From NCBI RefSeq assembly GCF_009908295.1, contig NZ_JAAALO010000011.1:81583-145582 (forward strand): a stretch of DNA of 64,000 nt. Reading direction: 5' to 3'. This document shows, in pieces, positions 42,209 to 49,536 of the stretch. Numbering within the stretch: the first letter of the stretch is position 1; each line of letters starts with the position of its first letter. The notes under the pieces were generated by a model that was not told the origin of the DNA, did not search any database, and saw nothing but the letters and a program-made list of their open reading frames with translations. The translations under genes and the position numbers were made by a program. The stretch is from Micromonospora rubida. GTDB taxonomy: Bacteria; Actinomycetota; Actinomycetes; Mycobacteriales; Micromonosporaceae.

Positions 42209-42252
42209 CGCGGCCGGGATGGGGGGTGGGGGGTGGGGGTGGGTGGGGTGGG

Positions 42253-43068
42253 TCAGGACGGGGGTGTGGTGACGAAGTCGATCAGGCGTTCCATGGCGTT
42301 GATCAGTGGGGTCTCCACGTCGGCGAAGCTGTTTACCCGGGACAGGATGTGCCGCCACATGTCGGGCGGATCCGCCACCCCGAGGGCCGCGCAGACCCCT
42401 TCCTTCCACGGCCGCCCCGGCGGCACCACCGGCCACGCGGCGATGCCCAGCGCGGCCGGCTTGACGGCCTGCCACACGTCGACGTAGGGGTGGCCGGTGA
42501 CCAGCACGTACGGGGAGTTCACCCGGGCCACGATCCGGCTCTCCTTCGAACCGGGCACCAGGTGGTCGACCAGCACGCCGAGCCGCCGGGACGGGCCGGG
42601 GGCGAAGTCGCGCACCTGCGCGGAAAGCTCGTCGATGCCGTCCAGCGGCTCCACCACCACGCCCTCGACGCGCAGGTCGTCGCCCCAGATCCGCTCGACC
42701 AGGGCGGCGTCGTGCACGCCCTCGACCCAGATCCGGCTGGCCTTGGCCACCTGCGCCCGCACGTCGTCGACCGCGATCGAGCCGGACGCGGTGCGCCGGC
42801 GGGCCGCCGGCACGGGCGAGCGGGCCGGACGGCACAGCGTGACCGGCCGCCCGTCGAGCAGGAACGCCGCCGGCAGCAGCGGGAAGTTGCGCCGCCGGCC
42901 GTGCCGGTCCTCCAGCACCACCGCGCCGGACTCGAAGCCGACCACCGCGCCGCAGAACCCGGACTCGGCGTCCTCGACCACGAGATCGGGCTCGGCGTCC
43001 ACCTCGGGGGTCGCCTTCCGCCGCCGCCAGTCCCCCGCCAACACGTCCTCGCCGTACCGCCCAACCAT
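42253..43068 (-). CDS. DUF3097 family protein
   Basis: A 271-residue soluble protein of the actinobacterial DUF3097 family; function is unknown. Conserved-looking blocks are GAVVGFESGAVVLEDRHGRR with RNFPLLPAAFLLDG after it, IWVEGVHDAALVERIWGDDL (toprim-like in appearance, with acidic residues), and VPGSKESRIVARVNSPYVLV. These last two could belong to a Toprim-type metal-binding fold, which is a guess. The ATG at 43068 has TAGCGT six bases upstream and no ribosome binding site, so it is probably leaderless. It is convergent with the serine hydrolase gene across the family A hairpin. Confidence 0.8.
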   Translation of the reverse strand: MVGRYGEDVLAGDWRRRKATPEVDAEPDLVVEDAESGFCGAVVGFESGAVVLEDRHGRRRNFPLLPAAFLLDGRPVTLCRPARSPVPAARRRTASGSIAVDDVRAQVAKASRIWVEGVHDAALVERIWGDDLRVEGVVVEPLDGIDELSAQVRDFAPGPSRRLGVLVDHLVPGSKESRIVARVNSPYVLVTGHPYVDVWQAVKPAALGIAAWPVVPPGRPWKEGVCAALGVADPPDMWRHILSRVNSFADVETPLINAMERLIDFVTTPPS

Positions 43069-43251
43069 CCCGCCACGCTAACCCCCGCCCGCCCCGGGGC
43101 GCGTCAGCCGCGCCGATCATGAAATCGGGGCACCCCACAAAAGCGGCACGAACGGAATATCCGGTCACCACGAGTCCATGATCGACGCTAACCGAGGCGG
43201 GGCACGCGGCAGTCGAGACAGGGGCGGCGCGCACCACGTACCCTCTCTTGC

Positions 43252-44046
43252 ATGTCCTCCCCCGCAGCGGGCGCGGTCACTCTCGCGCCCCGCCGGTCGA
43301 GCCGGTTCGTCGCCTGGGTGCGCGCGTGGCGCGCTGGCCTCGTGCCGTACGACGAGGTCGCCGAGGAGATCGCCGGCGACGAGGAGCATCTCGTCTCGGA
43401 CGCCCCCGGCACCTGGACCGACGTCCCACTGCGGGACGCGCTGCCCACCCTGGCGAAGCTCTCCCCCGACGAGATCCGCCTGGTGCTGCCCGCGCCCGGC
43501 GACCCGCGAGGGCTGCCCGGGCCGGGCGACTTCGCAGGCACCGCGCTGGTCGCCGGCGAGGCGGTGGTGGCCGGCGGGATCGGGCTGATCCCGCAGGTGC
43601 GCACGCACACCTCCGGCTCGGGGATGACCTTCGAGACGGTGCTCTGGCGGTGTTACCCGCTGCCCGCCGACGCCCCGGCCGCCTCGCTGGCCTCGCCCGG
43701 CGCCGCCGAGGCAGAGGCGGAACTGGCGAGCGCGCTCGCCGAGACCACCGCGGCCCTGACCCGGCTCGACGTGGCCCAGTGGCGGCCCGAGCTCGCCGGC
43801 GCGCTGGCCGCGCTGCGCCGCCCCGACGGGACCACCGACCTGCCGCCGGGCTTCGACCCCCGGGCGCGGCGGCTGTTCGCCCGCGCCGCCGTGCTGGACC
43901 GGGTGCTGGCGCTGGCCGGGCACAGCGCGCCGGGCGGCGCGATCAACAACCACGAGGCCCAGCAGCGCGACGCCGCGCTCCGGCCGCTCACCACCGCCTG
44001 CCGGCAGGCCCTGGTCGCGGCCTGCAACGCCCCGCTGCGCCCCTGA
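43252..44046 (+). CDS. conserved actinobacterial hypothetical protein
   Basis: A 264-residue protein without signal peptide or membrane segment. It has an acidic first third (EVAEEIAGDEEHLVSDAPGT), a beta-rich centre (IRLVLPAPGDPRGLPGPGDF) and a helical C-terminal half with many Ala/Glu (EAEAELASALAETTAALTRL). No catalytic motif is apparent and I do not know the family. The ATG at 43252 has TACCCT seven bases upstream and no ribosome binding site, indicating a leaderless message. The upstream 43069-43251 contains no gene. It is followed by a minisatellite array and then by the convergent HAD phosphatase. Confidence 0.65.
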   Translation: MSSPAAGAVTLAPRRSSRFVAWVRAWRAGLVPYDEVAEEIAGDEEHLVSDAPGTWTDVPLRDALPTLAKLSPDEIRLVLPAPGDPRGLPGPGDFAGTALVAGEAVVAGGIGLIPQVRTHTSGSGMTFETVLWRCYPLPADAPAASLASPGAAEAEAELASALAETTAALTRLDVAQWRPELAGALAALRRPDGTTDLPPGFDPRARRLFARAAVLDRVLALAGHSAPGGAINNHEAQQRDAALRPLTTACRQALVAACNAPLRP

Positions 44047-44145
44047 CGCCCGCCGGCCCTGAGCGCCCGCGTCGGCCCTGAGCGCCCCCGCCGGCCCTGA
44101 GCGCCCGCGTCGGCCCTGAGCGCCCCCGCCGGCCCTGAGCGCCCC
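44047..44145. repeat. 19-base minisatellite after the 43252 gene
   Basis: CCGCCGGCCCTGAGCGCCC and CGCGTCGGCCCTGAGCGCCC alternate about five times directly after a stop codon. Units share GGCCCTGAGCGCCC and differ in the first bases, so the array has a higher-order period of two units. There are no unique spacers, so it is not a CRISPR array. Confidence 0.75.
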
Positions 44146-44212
44146 TGGAGCCCGCCGGGGCCCGGCCGCTGACCGTCGCCGGTCGGCTGCAGGTCGGCGG
44201 CCCGGGGTTGGG

Positions 44213-44992
44213 TCAGATCTCGTCCATCAGGTCGGCCACGGAGTTGACGATCCGCGACGGGCGGTACGGGTACCGCTCGGCCTCGGCCCGGGTGCTGATC
44301 CCGGTCAGCACCAGGATCGTCTCCAGCCCGGCCTCCAGGCCGCACAGTACGTCGGTGTCCATCCGGTCGCCGATCATGGCAGTCGTCTCGGAGTGCGCGT
44401 CGATGGTGTTCAGCGCCGAACGCATCATCATCGGGTTGGGCTTGCCGACGAAGTACGGCGCCACCCCGGTCGCCTTCGAGACCATCGCCGCGACCGAGCC
44501 GGCGGCCGGCAGCGCGCCTTCGGCCGACGGGCCGGTGACGTCGGGGTTGGTGCAGATGAACCGCGCCCCCTCGTTGATCAGCCGGACTGCCTTGGTGATC
44601 GCCTCGAAGCTGTACGTCCGGGTCTCGCCCAGCACCACGTAGTCGGGGGCGAAGTCGGTGAGCACGTAGCCGACCGCGTGCAGCGCCGTGGTCAGCCCGG
44701 CCTCCCCGATCGCGTACGCGGTGCCGCCCGGCCGCTGGTCGGCCAGGAACTGGGCGGTCGCCAGCGCCGCCGTCCAGATGGCGTGCTCGGGCACCTCGAA
44801 GCCCATCCGGGTCAGCCGGGCCTGCAGGTCACGCGGGGTGTAGATGGAGTTGTTGGTCAGCACCAGGAACGGCTTGCCGGAGGAGCGCAGCTTGTTGATG
44901 AACTCCGGCGCCCCGGGCACCGGCTGGCCCTCGTGCACCAGCACGCCGTCCATGTCGGTCAGCCAGCTCTGCACCGGCTTACGTTCGTGCAT
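44213..44992 (-). CDS. HAD-IIA phosphatase, NagD-like
   Basis: A 259-residue haloacid-dehalogenase phosphatase. Motif I is WLTDMDGVLVHEG (two catalytic aspartates, near residue 14), motif II FLVLTNNSIYTPRDL, the lysine of motif III in VGKPNPMMMRSALN and motif IV AMIGDRMDTDVLCGLEAG. The C2-type cap lies between motifs II and III, as in NagD. It should dephosphorylate a small phosphate ester such as a sugar phosphate or nucleotide; NagD-type enzymes are promiscuous. The ATG at 44992 begins just before motif I; an in-frame extension upstream is low-complexity. It reads in the same direction as ferrochelatase 70 bases upstream but need not be in its operon. Confidence 0.87.
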   Translation of the reverse strand: MHERKPVQSWLTDMDGVLVHEGQPVPGAPEFINKLRSSGKPFLVLTNNSIYTPRDLQARLTRMGFEVPEHAIWTAALATAQFLADQRPGGTAYAIGEAGLTTALHAVGYVLTDFAPDYVVLGETRTYSFEAITKAVRLINEGARFICTNPDVTGPSAEGALPAAGSVAAMVSKATGVAPYFVGKPNPMMMRSALNTIDAHSETTAMIGDRMDTDVLCGLEAGLETILVLTGISTRAEAERYPYRPSRIVNSVADLMDEI

Positions 44993-45066
44993 TCGTCGTC
45001 CCAGGGGTCTCGGGGCGGGGCCGTCGGACGGTGACCCGCACGGGTGTCGGAGTCGGCGGGCGGCGG

Positions 45067-46098
45067 TCAGGGCCGGCGGGCCGGCACGCAGCACACCGTC
45101 GGGCAGGTGTCCCACAGCGGCAGCTCGCCGAGGCGGCGGCGCAGCCGCTCCCCGCCCGGTTCGGTGCGCTCTGCGACCAGCTCGCGCACCATGGCCACGA
45201 AGCGCGGGTCGGTGCCCGGGGTGCCGGCCCGGGCGAAGTCCAGCCCGAGCTGCCTGGCCGTCTCCAGCGCCTCGGTGTCGAGGTCCCACACCACCTCCAG
45301 GTGGTCGGAGACGAACCCGATCGGGCTGACCACCACGGCGGTGGTGGTGCCGGCCTCAGCGAGGGCGGCCAGGTGGTCGTTGACGTCCGGCTCCAGCCAC
45401 GGCACCTGGGGCGGCCCGGAACGGCTCTGCCACACCAGGTCGTACGGCAGGTCGGGCGCGGCGGCGGCGTGCACCAGCCGGGCGACCTCCGCGAGTTGGG
45501 CGGTGTACCGGCCGCCGTGCGGGCCGGCGTTCGCGGCGGCCGAGACGGGGACGGAGTGGGCGGTGAACACCAGCCGGGTGCTGGCCCGCTTCGCCGGGTC
45601 GAGCTGGCCCAGCGCCGCCCTGACCGCGTCGGCGTGCGGCTCGACGAAGCCCGGGTGGTCCCAGAACTGGCGCAGCTTCTCGATCACCGGGGCGTCCGGG
45701 CCGACGGCCGCGCGGGCCTTCGCGATGTCCTCCTGGTACTGGCGGCAGGAGGAGTAGCCGCCGTACGCGCTGGTCACGAGCGCCAGGGCGGTGGTGATCC
45801 CGTCGTCGCGCATCCGGGCCACGGTGTCGGCGAGCATCGGGTCCCAGTTCCGGTTTCCCCAGTACACCGGCAGGTCGACGCCGTGGGCGGCGAAGTCCGC
45901 CCGGATGGCGGCGAGCAGGTCGCGGCACTGCTGGTTGATCGGGGAGACCCCGCCGAAGTGCTGGTAGTGCTCGACGACCTCCGCCAGCCGCTCCGGGGGC
46001 ACGCCGCGCCCCCGGGTCACGTTCTGGAGGAAGGGCAGCACATCCTCGGGCCGCTCCGGGCCGCCGAAGGAGACCAGCACCAACGCGTCGTACGCCAT
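45067..46098 (-). CDS. hemH: ferrochelatase (coproporphyrin ferrochelatase type)
   Basis: A 343-residue ferrochelatase. The N-terminus ALVLVSFGGPERPEDVLPFL, YWGNRNWDPMLADTV, TSAYGGYSSCRQYQED and FTAHSVPVS (catalytic histidine) are family landmarks. In actinobacteria the enzyme inserts iron into coproporphyrin III in the coproporphyrin-dependent haem pathway. Cysteines in YSSCRQ and the C-terminal CPTVCC fit the [2Fe-2S] ligands known from actinobacterial ferrochelatases. The ATG at 46098 is chosen because the family N-terminus starts there. It follows fabG and fabI in the same direction with a 98-base gap, reproducing the mycobacterial mabA-inhA-hemZ order. Confidence 0.9.
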   Translation of the reverse strand: MAYDALVLVSFGGPERPEDVLPFLQNVTRGRGVPPERLAEVVEHYQHFGGVSPINQQCRDLLAAIRADFAAHGVDLPVYWGNRNWDPMLADTVARMRDDGITTALALVTSAYGGYSSCRQYQEDIAKARAAVGPDAPVIEKLRQFWDHPGFVEPHADAVRAALGQLDPAKRASTRLVFTAHSVPVSAAANAGPHGGRYTAQLAEVARLVHAAAAPDLPYDLVWQSRSGPPQVPWLEPDVNDHLAALAEAGTTTAVVVSPIGFVSDHLEVVWDLDTEALETARQLGLDFARAGTPGTDPRFVAMVRELVAERTEPGGERLRRRLGELPLWDTCPTVCCVPARRP

Positions 46099-46196
46099 GG
46101 GCCTATTCTTCCCCGCCCTCGACGGCGGCCTGGCGACGCCCCCTGGTCCGGGGGCGGAGGGGCGGGCCACCGCGCCGGCGGGGCCCGCCCGCGACG

Positions 46197-46964
46197 TCAG
46201 GCGCCGATGGCGTGGTAGCCGCCGTCGACGTGGACGATCTCGCCGGTGGTGGCCGGGAACCAGTCCGACATCAGCGCCAGGCAGGCCCGGGCGGCCGGCT
46301 CCTGGTCGGTGAGGCTCCAGCCCAGCGGGGCACGCTCGGCCCAGGCGGTCTCGAACTGCTCGAAGCCGGGAATCGACTTCGCCGCGATGGTGCGCAGCGG
46401 GCCGGCGGCGACCAGGTTGCTGCGGATGCCCTGCTTGCCCAGGTGCATCGCCAGGTAGCGGGAGGCGGACTCCAGCCCGGCCTTGGCCACGCCCATCCAG
46501 TCGTAGACCGGCCACGCCTTGGTGGCGTCGAAGGTCAACCCGACCACGGCGCCGCCCGGCTGCATGAGCGGCAGCGCCGCCATGGCCAGGGACTTGTAGG
46601 AGTACGTGGAGACGTGCAGCGCGGTGGCCACGTCCTCCCACGGCGCGTCGAGGAAGCCTCCGCCGAGGCAGCTCTGCGGGGCGAAGCCGATCGAGTGCAC
46701 CACCCCGTCGAGGCCGTCGACGTGCTCGCGGACCTTGTCGGCCAGGCCGGCGAGGTGCTCGGCGTCGGTCACGTCCAGCTCGATGACCGGGGCCGGCTCG
46801 GGCAGCCGACGGGCGATCCGCTCGACGAGGGAGAGCCGGCCGTAGCCGGTGAGCACGACCTGCGCGCCGTTCTCCTGGGCGAGCTTCGCCACGGAGAAGG
46901 CGATCGAGGCGTCGGTGATGACGCCGGTGACCAGCAGCCGCTTACCGGCCAGCAGTCCGGACAT
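46197..46964 (-). CDS. fabI: enoyl-ACP reductase, InhA/FabI type
   Basis: A 255-residue NADH-dependent enoyl-ACP reductase for the last step of type II fatty-acid elongation. It has the FabI-type dinucleotide start (KRLLVTGVITDASIAFSVAK), the SIGFAPQS segment lining the active site, the catalytic Tyr/Lys pair in YDWMGVAKAGLESASRYLA, and a typical C-terminus (IVHVDGGYHAIGA). Length and order match InhA. The ATG at 46964 has GGAGG nine bases upstream. It lies 38 bases after fabG in one operon. This does not imply mycolic acids, which also need other genes not seen here. Confidence 0.92.
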   Translation of the reverse strand: MSGLLAGKRLLVTGVITDASIAFSVAKLAQENGAQVVLTGYGRLSLVERIARRLPEPAPVIELDVTDAEHLAGLADKVREHVDGLDGVVHSIGFAPQSCLGGGFLDAPWEDVATALHVSTYSYKSLAMAALPLMQPGGAVVGLTFDATKAWPVYDWMGVAKAGLESASRYLAMHLGKQGIRSNLVAAGPLRTIAAKSIPGFEQFETAWAERAPLGWSLTDQEPAARACLALMSDWFPATTGEIVHVDGGYHAIGA

Positions 46965-47002
46965 GTGGGAGTTCCTCCGTTGAGTCGGTGCGATGAGCAG
47001 CG

Positions 47003-47707
47003 TCAGTGGCCCATGCCCAGGCCGCCGTCGACCGGGATCACGGCGCCGGAGATGTAGCCTGCGGCGTCCGAGGCCAGCCAGGCGACCACCTCGGCGACCT
47101 CGTCGGGAGTGGCGAACCGGCCGGCGGGGATGGACTTGAGGTACTCGGTCCGGCGGTCCTCGGGCAGCGCCGCGGTCATGTCGGTGTCGATGAAGCCGGG
47201 CGCGACGACGTTGGCGGTGATGTTGCGTCCGCCCAGCTCCCGGGTGATCGAGCGGGCCACGCCGACCATGCCGGCCTTGCTCGCCGCGTAGTTGACCTGA
47301 CCGGGGCCGCCGTACAGGCCGACGACCGAGGAGATGAAGATCATCCGACCCCACCGGGCCCGGAGCATCTTCGTCGAGGCGCGCTTGGCGCAGCGGAACG
47401 CGCCGGTGAGGTTGGTGTCCACCACCCGGGTGAACTGCTCCTCCGACATCCGCATGATCAGCGTGTCGTCGGTGATGCCGGCGTTGGCCACCAGCACCTC
47501 GACCGGGCCCAACTCGGCCTCGATGGTGCCGAAGGCCGCGTCGACGGAGGCGGAGTCGGTCACGTCGCACCGCACCCCGAACAGCCCCTCCGGGGCGTCG
47601 CCGCTGCGGTGGGTCACCGCCACCCGGTCGCCCTGCTTGGCGAAGGCCTGCGCGATGGCCAGGCCGATCCCCCGGTTGCCGCCGGTCACCAGCACGGTTC
47701 GGGCCAC
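47003..47707 (-). CDS. fabG: 3-oxoacyl-ACP reductase
   Basis: A 234-residue short-chain dehydrogenase that reduces 3-ketoacyl-ACP with NADPH. The Rossmann motif TGGNRGIGLAIAQAF, the NAG motif VANAGITDD, Ser/Tyr/Lys in FISSVVGL and VNYAASKAGMVGVARS, and VAPGFIDTDMTAAL are all present. It resembles MabA/FabG1. The GTG at 47707 follows AGGGGGA. It is the first gene of the fabG-fabI(-hemH) cluster. A TAGGCT -10-like box about 40 bases upstream, next to a dyad, is a likely controlled promoter. Confidence 0.92.
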   Translation of the reverse strand: MARTVLVTGGNRGIGLAIAQAFAKQGDRVAVTHRSGDAPEGLFGVRCDVTDSASVDAAFGTIEAELGPVEVLVANAGITDDTLIMRMSEEQFTRVVDTNLTGAFRCAKRASTKMLRARWGRMIFISSVVGLYGGPGQVNYAASKAGMVGVARSITRELGGRNITANVVAPGFIDTDMTAALPEDRRTEYLKSIPAGRFATPDEVAEVVAWLASDAAGYISGAVIPVDGGLGMGH

Positions 47708-47745
47708 GGGTCCCCCTGTAGTTCGATGATCTCCCAGTCGGTCGG

Positions 47746-47779
47746 AGCCTAGGCGTTACCGGCAGGTAAGCGCTAACGC
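47746..47779 (-). promoter_or_regulatory. promoter and dyad ahead of fabG-fabI
   Basis: On the minus strand a -10-like TAGGCT (47751-47746) lies 38 bases before the GTG. Just upstream, TTACC and GGTAA (47756-47760 and 47765-47769) are inverted around GGCA, nested in the longer arms GCGTTA (47753-47758) and TAACGC (47774-47779). The dyad occupies the promoter spacer, where a repressor of fatty-acid synthesis would act. The cognate regulator is not in the window. Confidence 0.45.
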
Positions 47780-47841
47780 CGCCCGGGTAACCCCCCAGGC
47801 CCGGCCAAGCCGTGAGGGTCTCTGGCTCGGCAGGCACCAGA

Positions 47842-48015
47842 GGATGTGCGCGCTGCCGACATCACCGGCCCGTGCCGGGACGGCCTTCGCCGGGACGGCC
47901 TAGCCTCCGTTGGCCCTATGGAGCTGCCCCGTTTGTGCTCCCGCTCCACCGACAGCACAAACGGGGCAGCTCCATAGGGGCCGAAGGGCAGGTCCCCGAC
48001 CGGGTGCGGGGCGCA
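47842..48015. repeat. dispersed palindromic element, family B copy 2 (inverted)
   Basis: A second copy, in opposite orientation, of the element at 26500-26659. Its core arms are 47912-47939 and 47954-47982 (28 and 29 bases, one extra G), with a 14-base loop. The outer flanks match copy 1 only when reverse-complemented, while the loop (GCTCCCGCTC then AGCACAAACGGGG) matches copy 1 better in direct orientation. A 15-base insertion is present in one flank. It lies upstream of the fabG promoter in a gene-poor stretch. No coding frame is present. Confidence 0.75.
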
Positions 48016-48138
48016 ATCGTCAGGCCGTCGTCCTCGCGCTGCTACTGCGTCCCCGGCGGGTCGCGGACCGCCCGGCGGGCCCGCAGGAGCCACTCAGCCG
48101 ACCCGTCGGCCGAGTGCCGTCCGGCGACCATCCCGGTG

Positions 48139-48296
48139 TACGATGATCCACGTTTGCGGGCCGTGCGGTCCGCGTTCCGGGCCCCGCCGACCGCAGGAGG
48201 TGATCGCTGTGCGAGATAGCGATCCTCCCAGTCGTGGCCGGGCCGAACGTCAGCCCCGCTGAGCCACGACTCAGCAGGTGAGCTGACCCAGCTCCG
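48139..48296 (+). ncRNA. structured leader or small RNA candidate
   Basis: After a weak -10-like TACGAT (48139-48144), the plus strand has four successive hairpins: GCGGGCCG/CGGTCCGC near 48156; GGAGGTGATCGCT paired with AGCGATCCTCC (48196-48229); GCTGAG/CTCAGC near 48258; GAGCT/AGCTC near 48280. The second one pairs a perfect ribosome binding site and holds a GTG (48209) in its loop. That GTG opens a 17-codon frame (MRDSDPPSRGRAERQPR) ending at 48262, so the stem could mask a leader peptide's start. No known riboswitch consensus is recognised. Function is unknown; it may control the small membrane peptide at 48450. Confidence 0.35.
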
Positions 48297-48449
48297 CTCC
48301 CCGCCTCCGCCCGGTCACCGGCCCCGCGCCGGATGACCGAGCCGCGCCGGGAGCCGCCCGGTCACGACTTCGTGTGCGCGTCCTGATCCACCCCCCTGCG
48401 GTCCGCCCCCGCATGCGCGGACCGTCCAGTCGCCACCCGGAGCCTTCCC

Positions 48450-48536
48450 ATGAGCCGCTACGTCGCCCCGCTGGGCTTCACCCTCGCCGCCGTCTGGGTG
48501 GCCGTCGTCTTCGTCCTCACCTCCGCCGGCCACTGA
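48450..48536 (+). CDS. 28-residue single-span membrane peptide
   Basis: The frame encodes MSRYVAPLGFTLAAVWVAVV then FVLTSAGH and stop: a short basic start and one hydrophobic span, as in many small membrane proteins of actinomycetes. A CGGAG ribosome binding site is seven bases upstream of the ATG and a GGTCCGC/GCGGACC hairpin (48400-48423) precedes that. Codon positions show the high-GC third-position bias of real genes. It is convergent with the VWA-domain gene. Whether the structured stretch at 48139-48296 is its leader is unknown. The rest of 48016-48449 shows nothing else. Confidence 0.5.
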   Translation: MSRYVAPLGFTLAAVWVAVVFVLTSAGH

Positions 48537-48585
48537 CCGGCCCCGGCCCACGCCGACCCGTGAAGGTCGACGCGGGCCAGGTCGG

Positions 48586-49536
48586 TCAGATCAGCCGGGA
48601 GGACCACAGCAGGCTCGTGGCGCCCGCGCAGAGGGCCAGCAGCAGCGCGATCCCGGCGTACCACTGGGTGACCTCGCGGGGTTCCGTGCGGAACCCGATC
48701 GAGCTGCCCATGTCCTGGTAGACCTGCTTGAGTTCGCTGACCGAGGCCGCCTCGTAGAAGTACCCGTCGGTGGTCTCCGCCAGGTCGGCCAGCGCCAGCC
48801 GGTCCACCGGCACCCGCTGGAGCTGCCCGCCGATGTCGACCTGGCCGGCGTCCGTGCCGAAGGCGATGGTGGAGACCGGCACGTTGGCCGCCTGGGCGGC
48901 GGCTGCGGCCTCCTCCACCGACCGGCCGGAGGTGCGGAAACCGTCGGAGAGCAGCACGATCCGGGCCGGCGGGATGCCCGCCGCGCCGTCGGCCGGCACC
49001 GACCTGATCGCCTCCAGGCAGGTGAACACCGCCTCACCGGTCGCCGTCGCCTCGGCCAGCACCAGCCCGTCGATCGCGGTGGTCACCGCGCCCCGGTCCT
49101 TGCCGGGCGGCACCAGCACGTTCGCCGACTTGGCGAACGAGACCAGGCCGAGGTTGTAGCTCTCCGGAAGCTCGCCGACGAACTGCTTCGCCGCCTCCTG
49201 TGCCGCCTCCAGCCGGTTCGGCGCGACGTCGTCGGCCTGCATGGACAGCGAAACGTCGATGGCCAGCATGACGGTGGCCCGCTCCAGCGGCTCCCTGGTG
49301 TCGAGCGCCGGCCGGGCCAGCGCGGTGGACAGCACCAGCAGGCAGAGCAGGAACGCCACCGCCGGCACGTGCCGCCGCCAGCCCAGCCCCTTCGGGGCCA
49401 GGGTACGCAGCAGGTCCACGTTGGTGAACCGCATCGCGTACGCCCGGCGGTGCAGCTGCCGCCACACGTACAGCGCGGCGAGGGCGAGCACCGGCAGCAC
49501 GGCCAGCAGCCACCACGGTTGCAGAAAACGAATCAT
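48586..49536 (-). CDS. VWA-domain membrane protein (BatA-like)
   Basis: A 316-residue protein with an N-terminal Bat-type region (FLQPWWLLAVLPVLALAALY), a second membrane helix (HVPAVAFLLCLLVLSTALA), a von Willebrand A domain with MIDAS motif DVSLSM (VMLAIDVSLSMQADDVAPNR) and IVLLSDGFRTSG, and a C-terminal membrane helix (YAGIALLLALCAGATSLLW). The metal-binding face should be on the outer side. Its ATG overlaps the DUF58 stop (ATGA), completing the MoxR/DUF58/VWA operon. Such systems act as chaperones or in envelope stress; the client is unknown. Confidence 0.87.
   Translation of the reverse strand: MIRFLQPWWLLAVLPVLALAALYVWRQLHRRAYAMRFTNVDLLRTLAPKGLGWRRHVPAVAFLLCLLVLSTALARPALDTREPLERATVMLAIDVSLSMQADDVAPNRLEAAQEAAKQFVGELPESYNLGLVSFAKSANVLVPPGKDRGAVTTAIDGLVLAEATATGEAVFTCLEAIRSVPADGAAGIPPARIVLLSDGFRTSGRSVEEAAAAAQAANVPVSTIAFGTDAGQVDIGGQLQRVPVDRLALADLAETTDGYFYEAASVSELKQVYQDMGSSIGFRTEPREVTQWYAGIALLLALCAGATSLLWSSRLI

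Noticed and set aside
44047..44145. CRISPR-like array
   Set aside because: The repeats are contiguous with no unique spacers and there are no cas genes.
46197..47707. Evidence for mycolic acid synthesis
   Set aside because: InhA- and MabA-like enzymes are present in many actinomycetes without mycolates; no Pks13, FadD32 or mycolyltransferase genes are seen.
48139..48296. T-box or other known riboswitch
   Set aside because: No T-box consensus or recognised riboswitch core was found; only hairpins and a masked start are visible.
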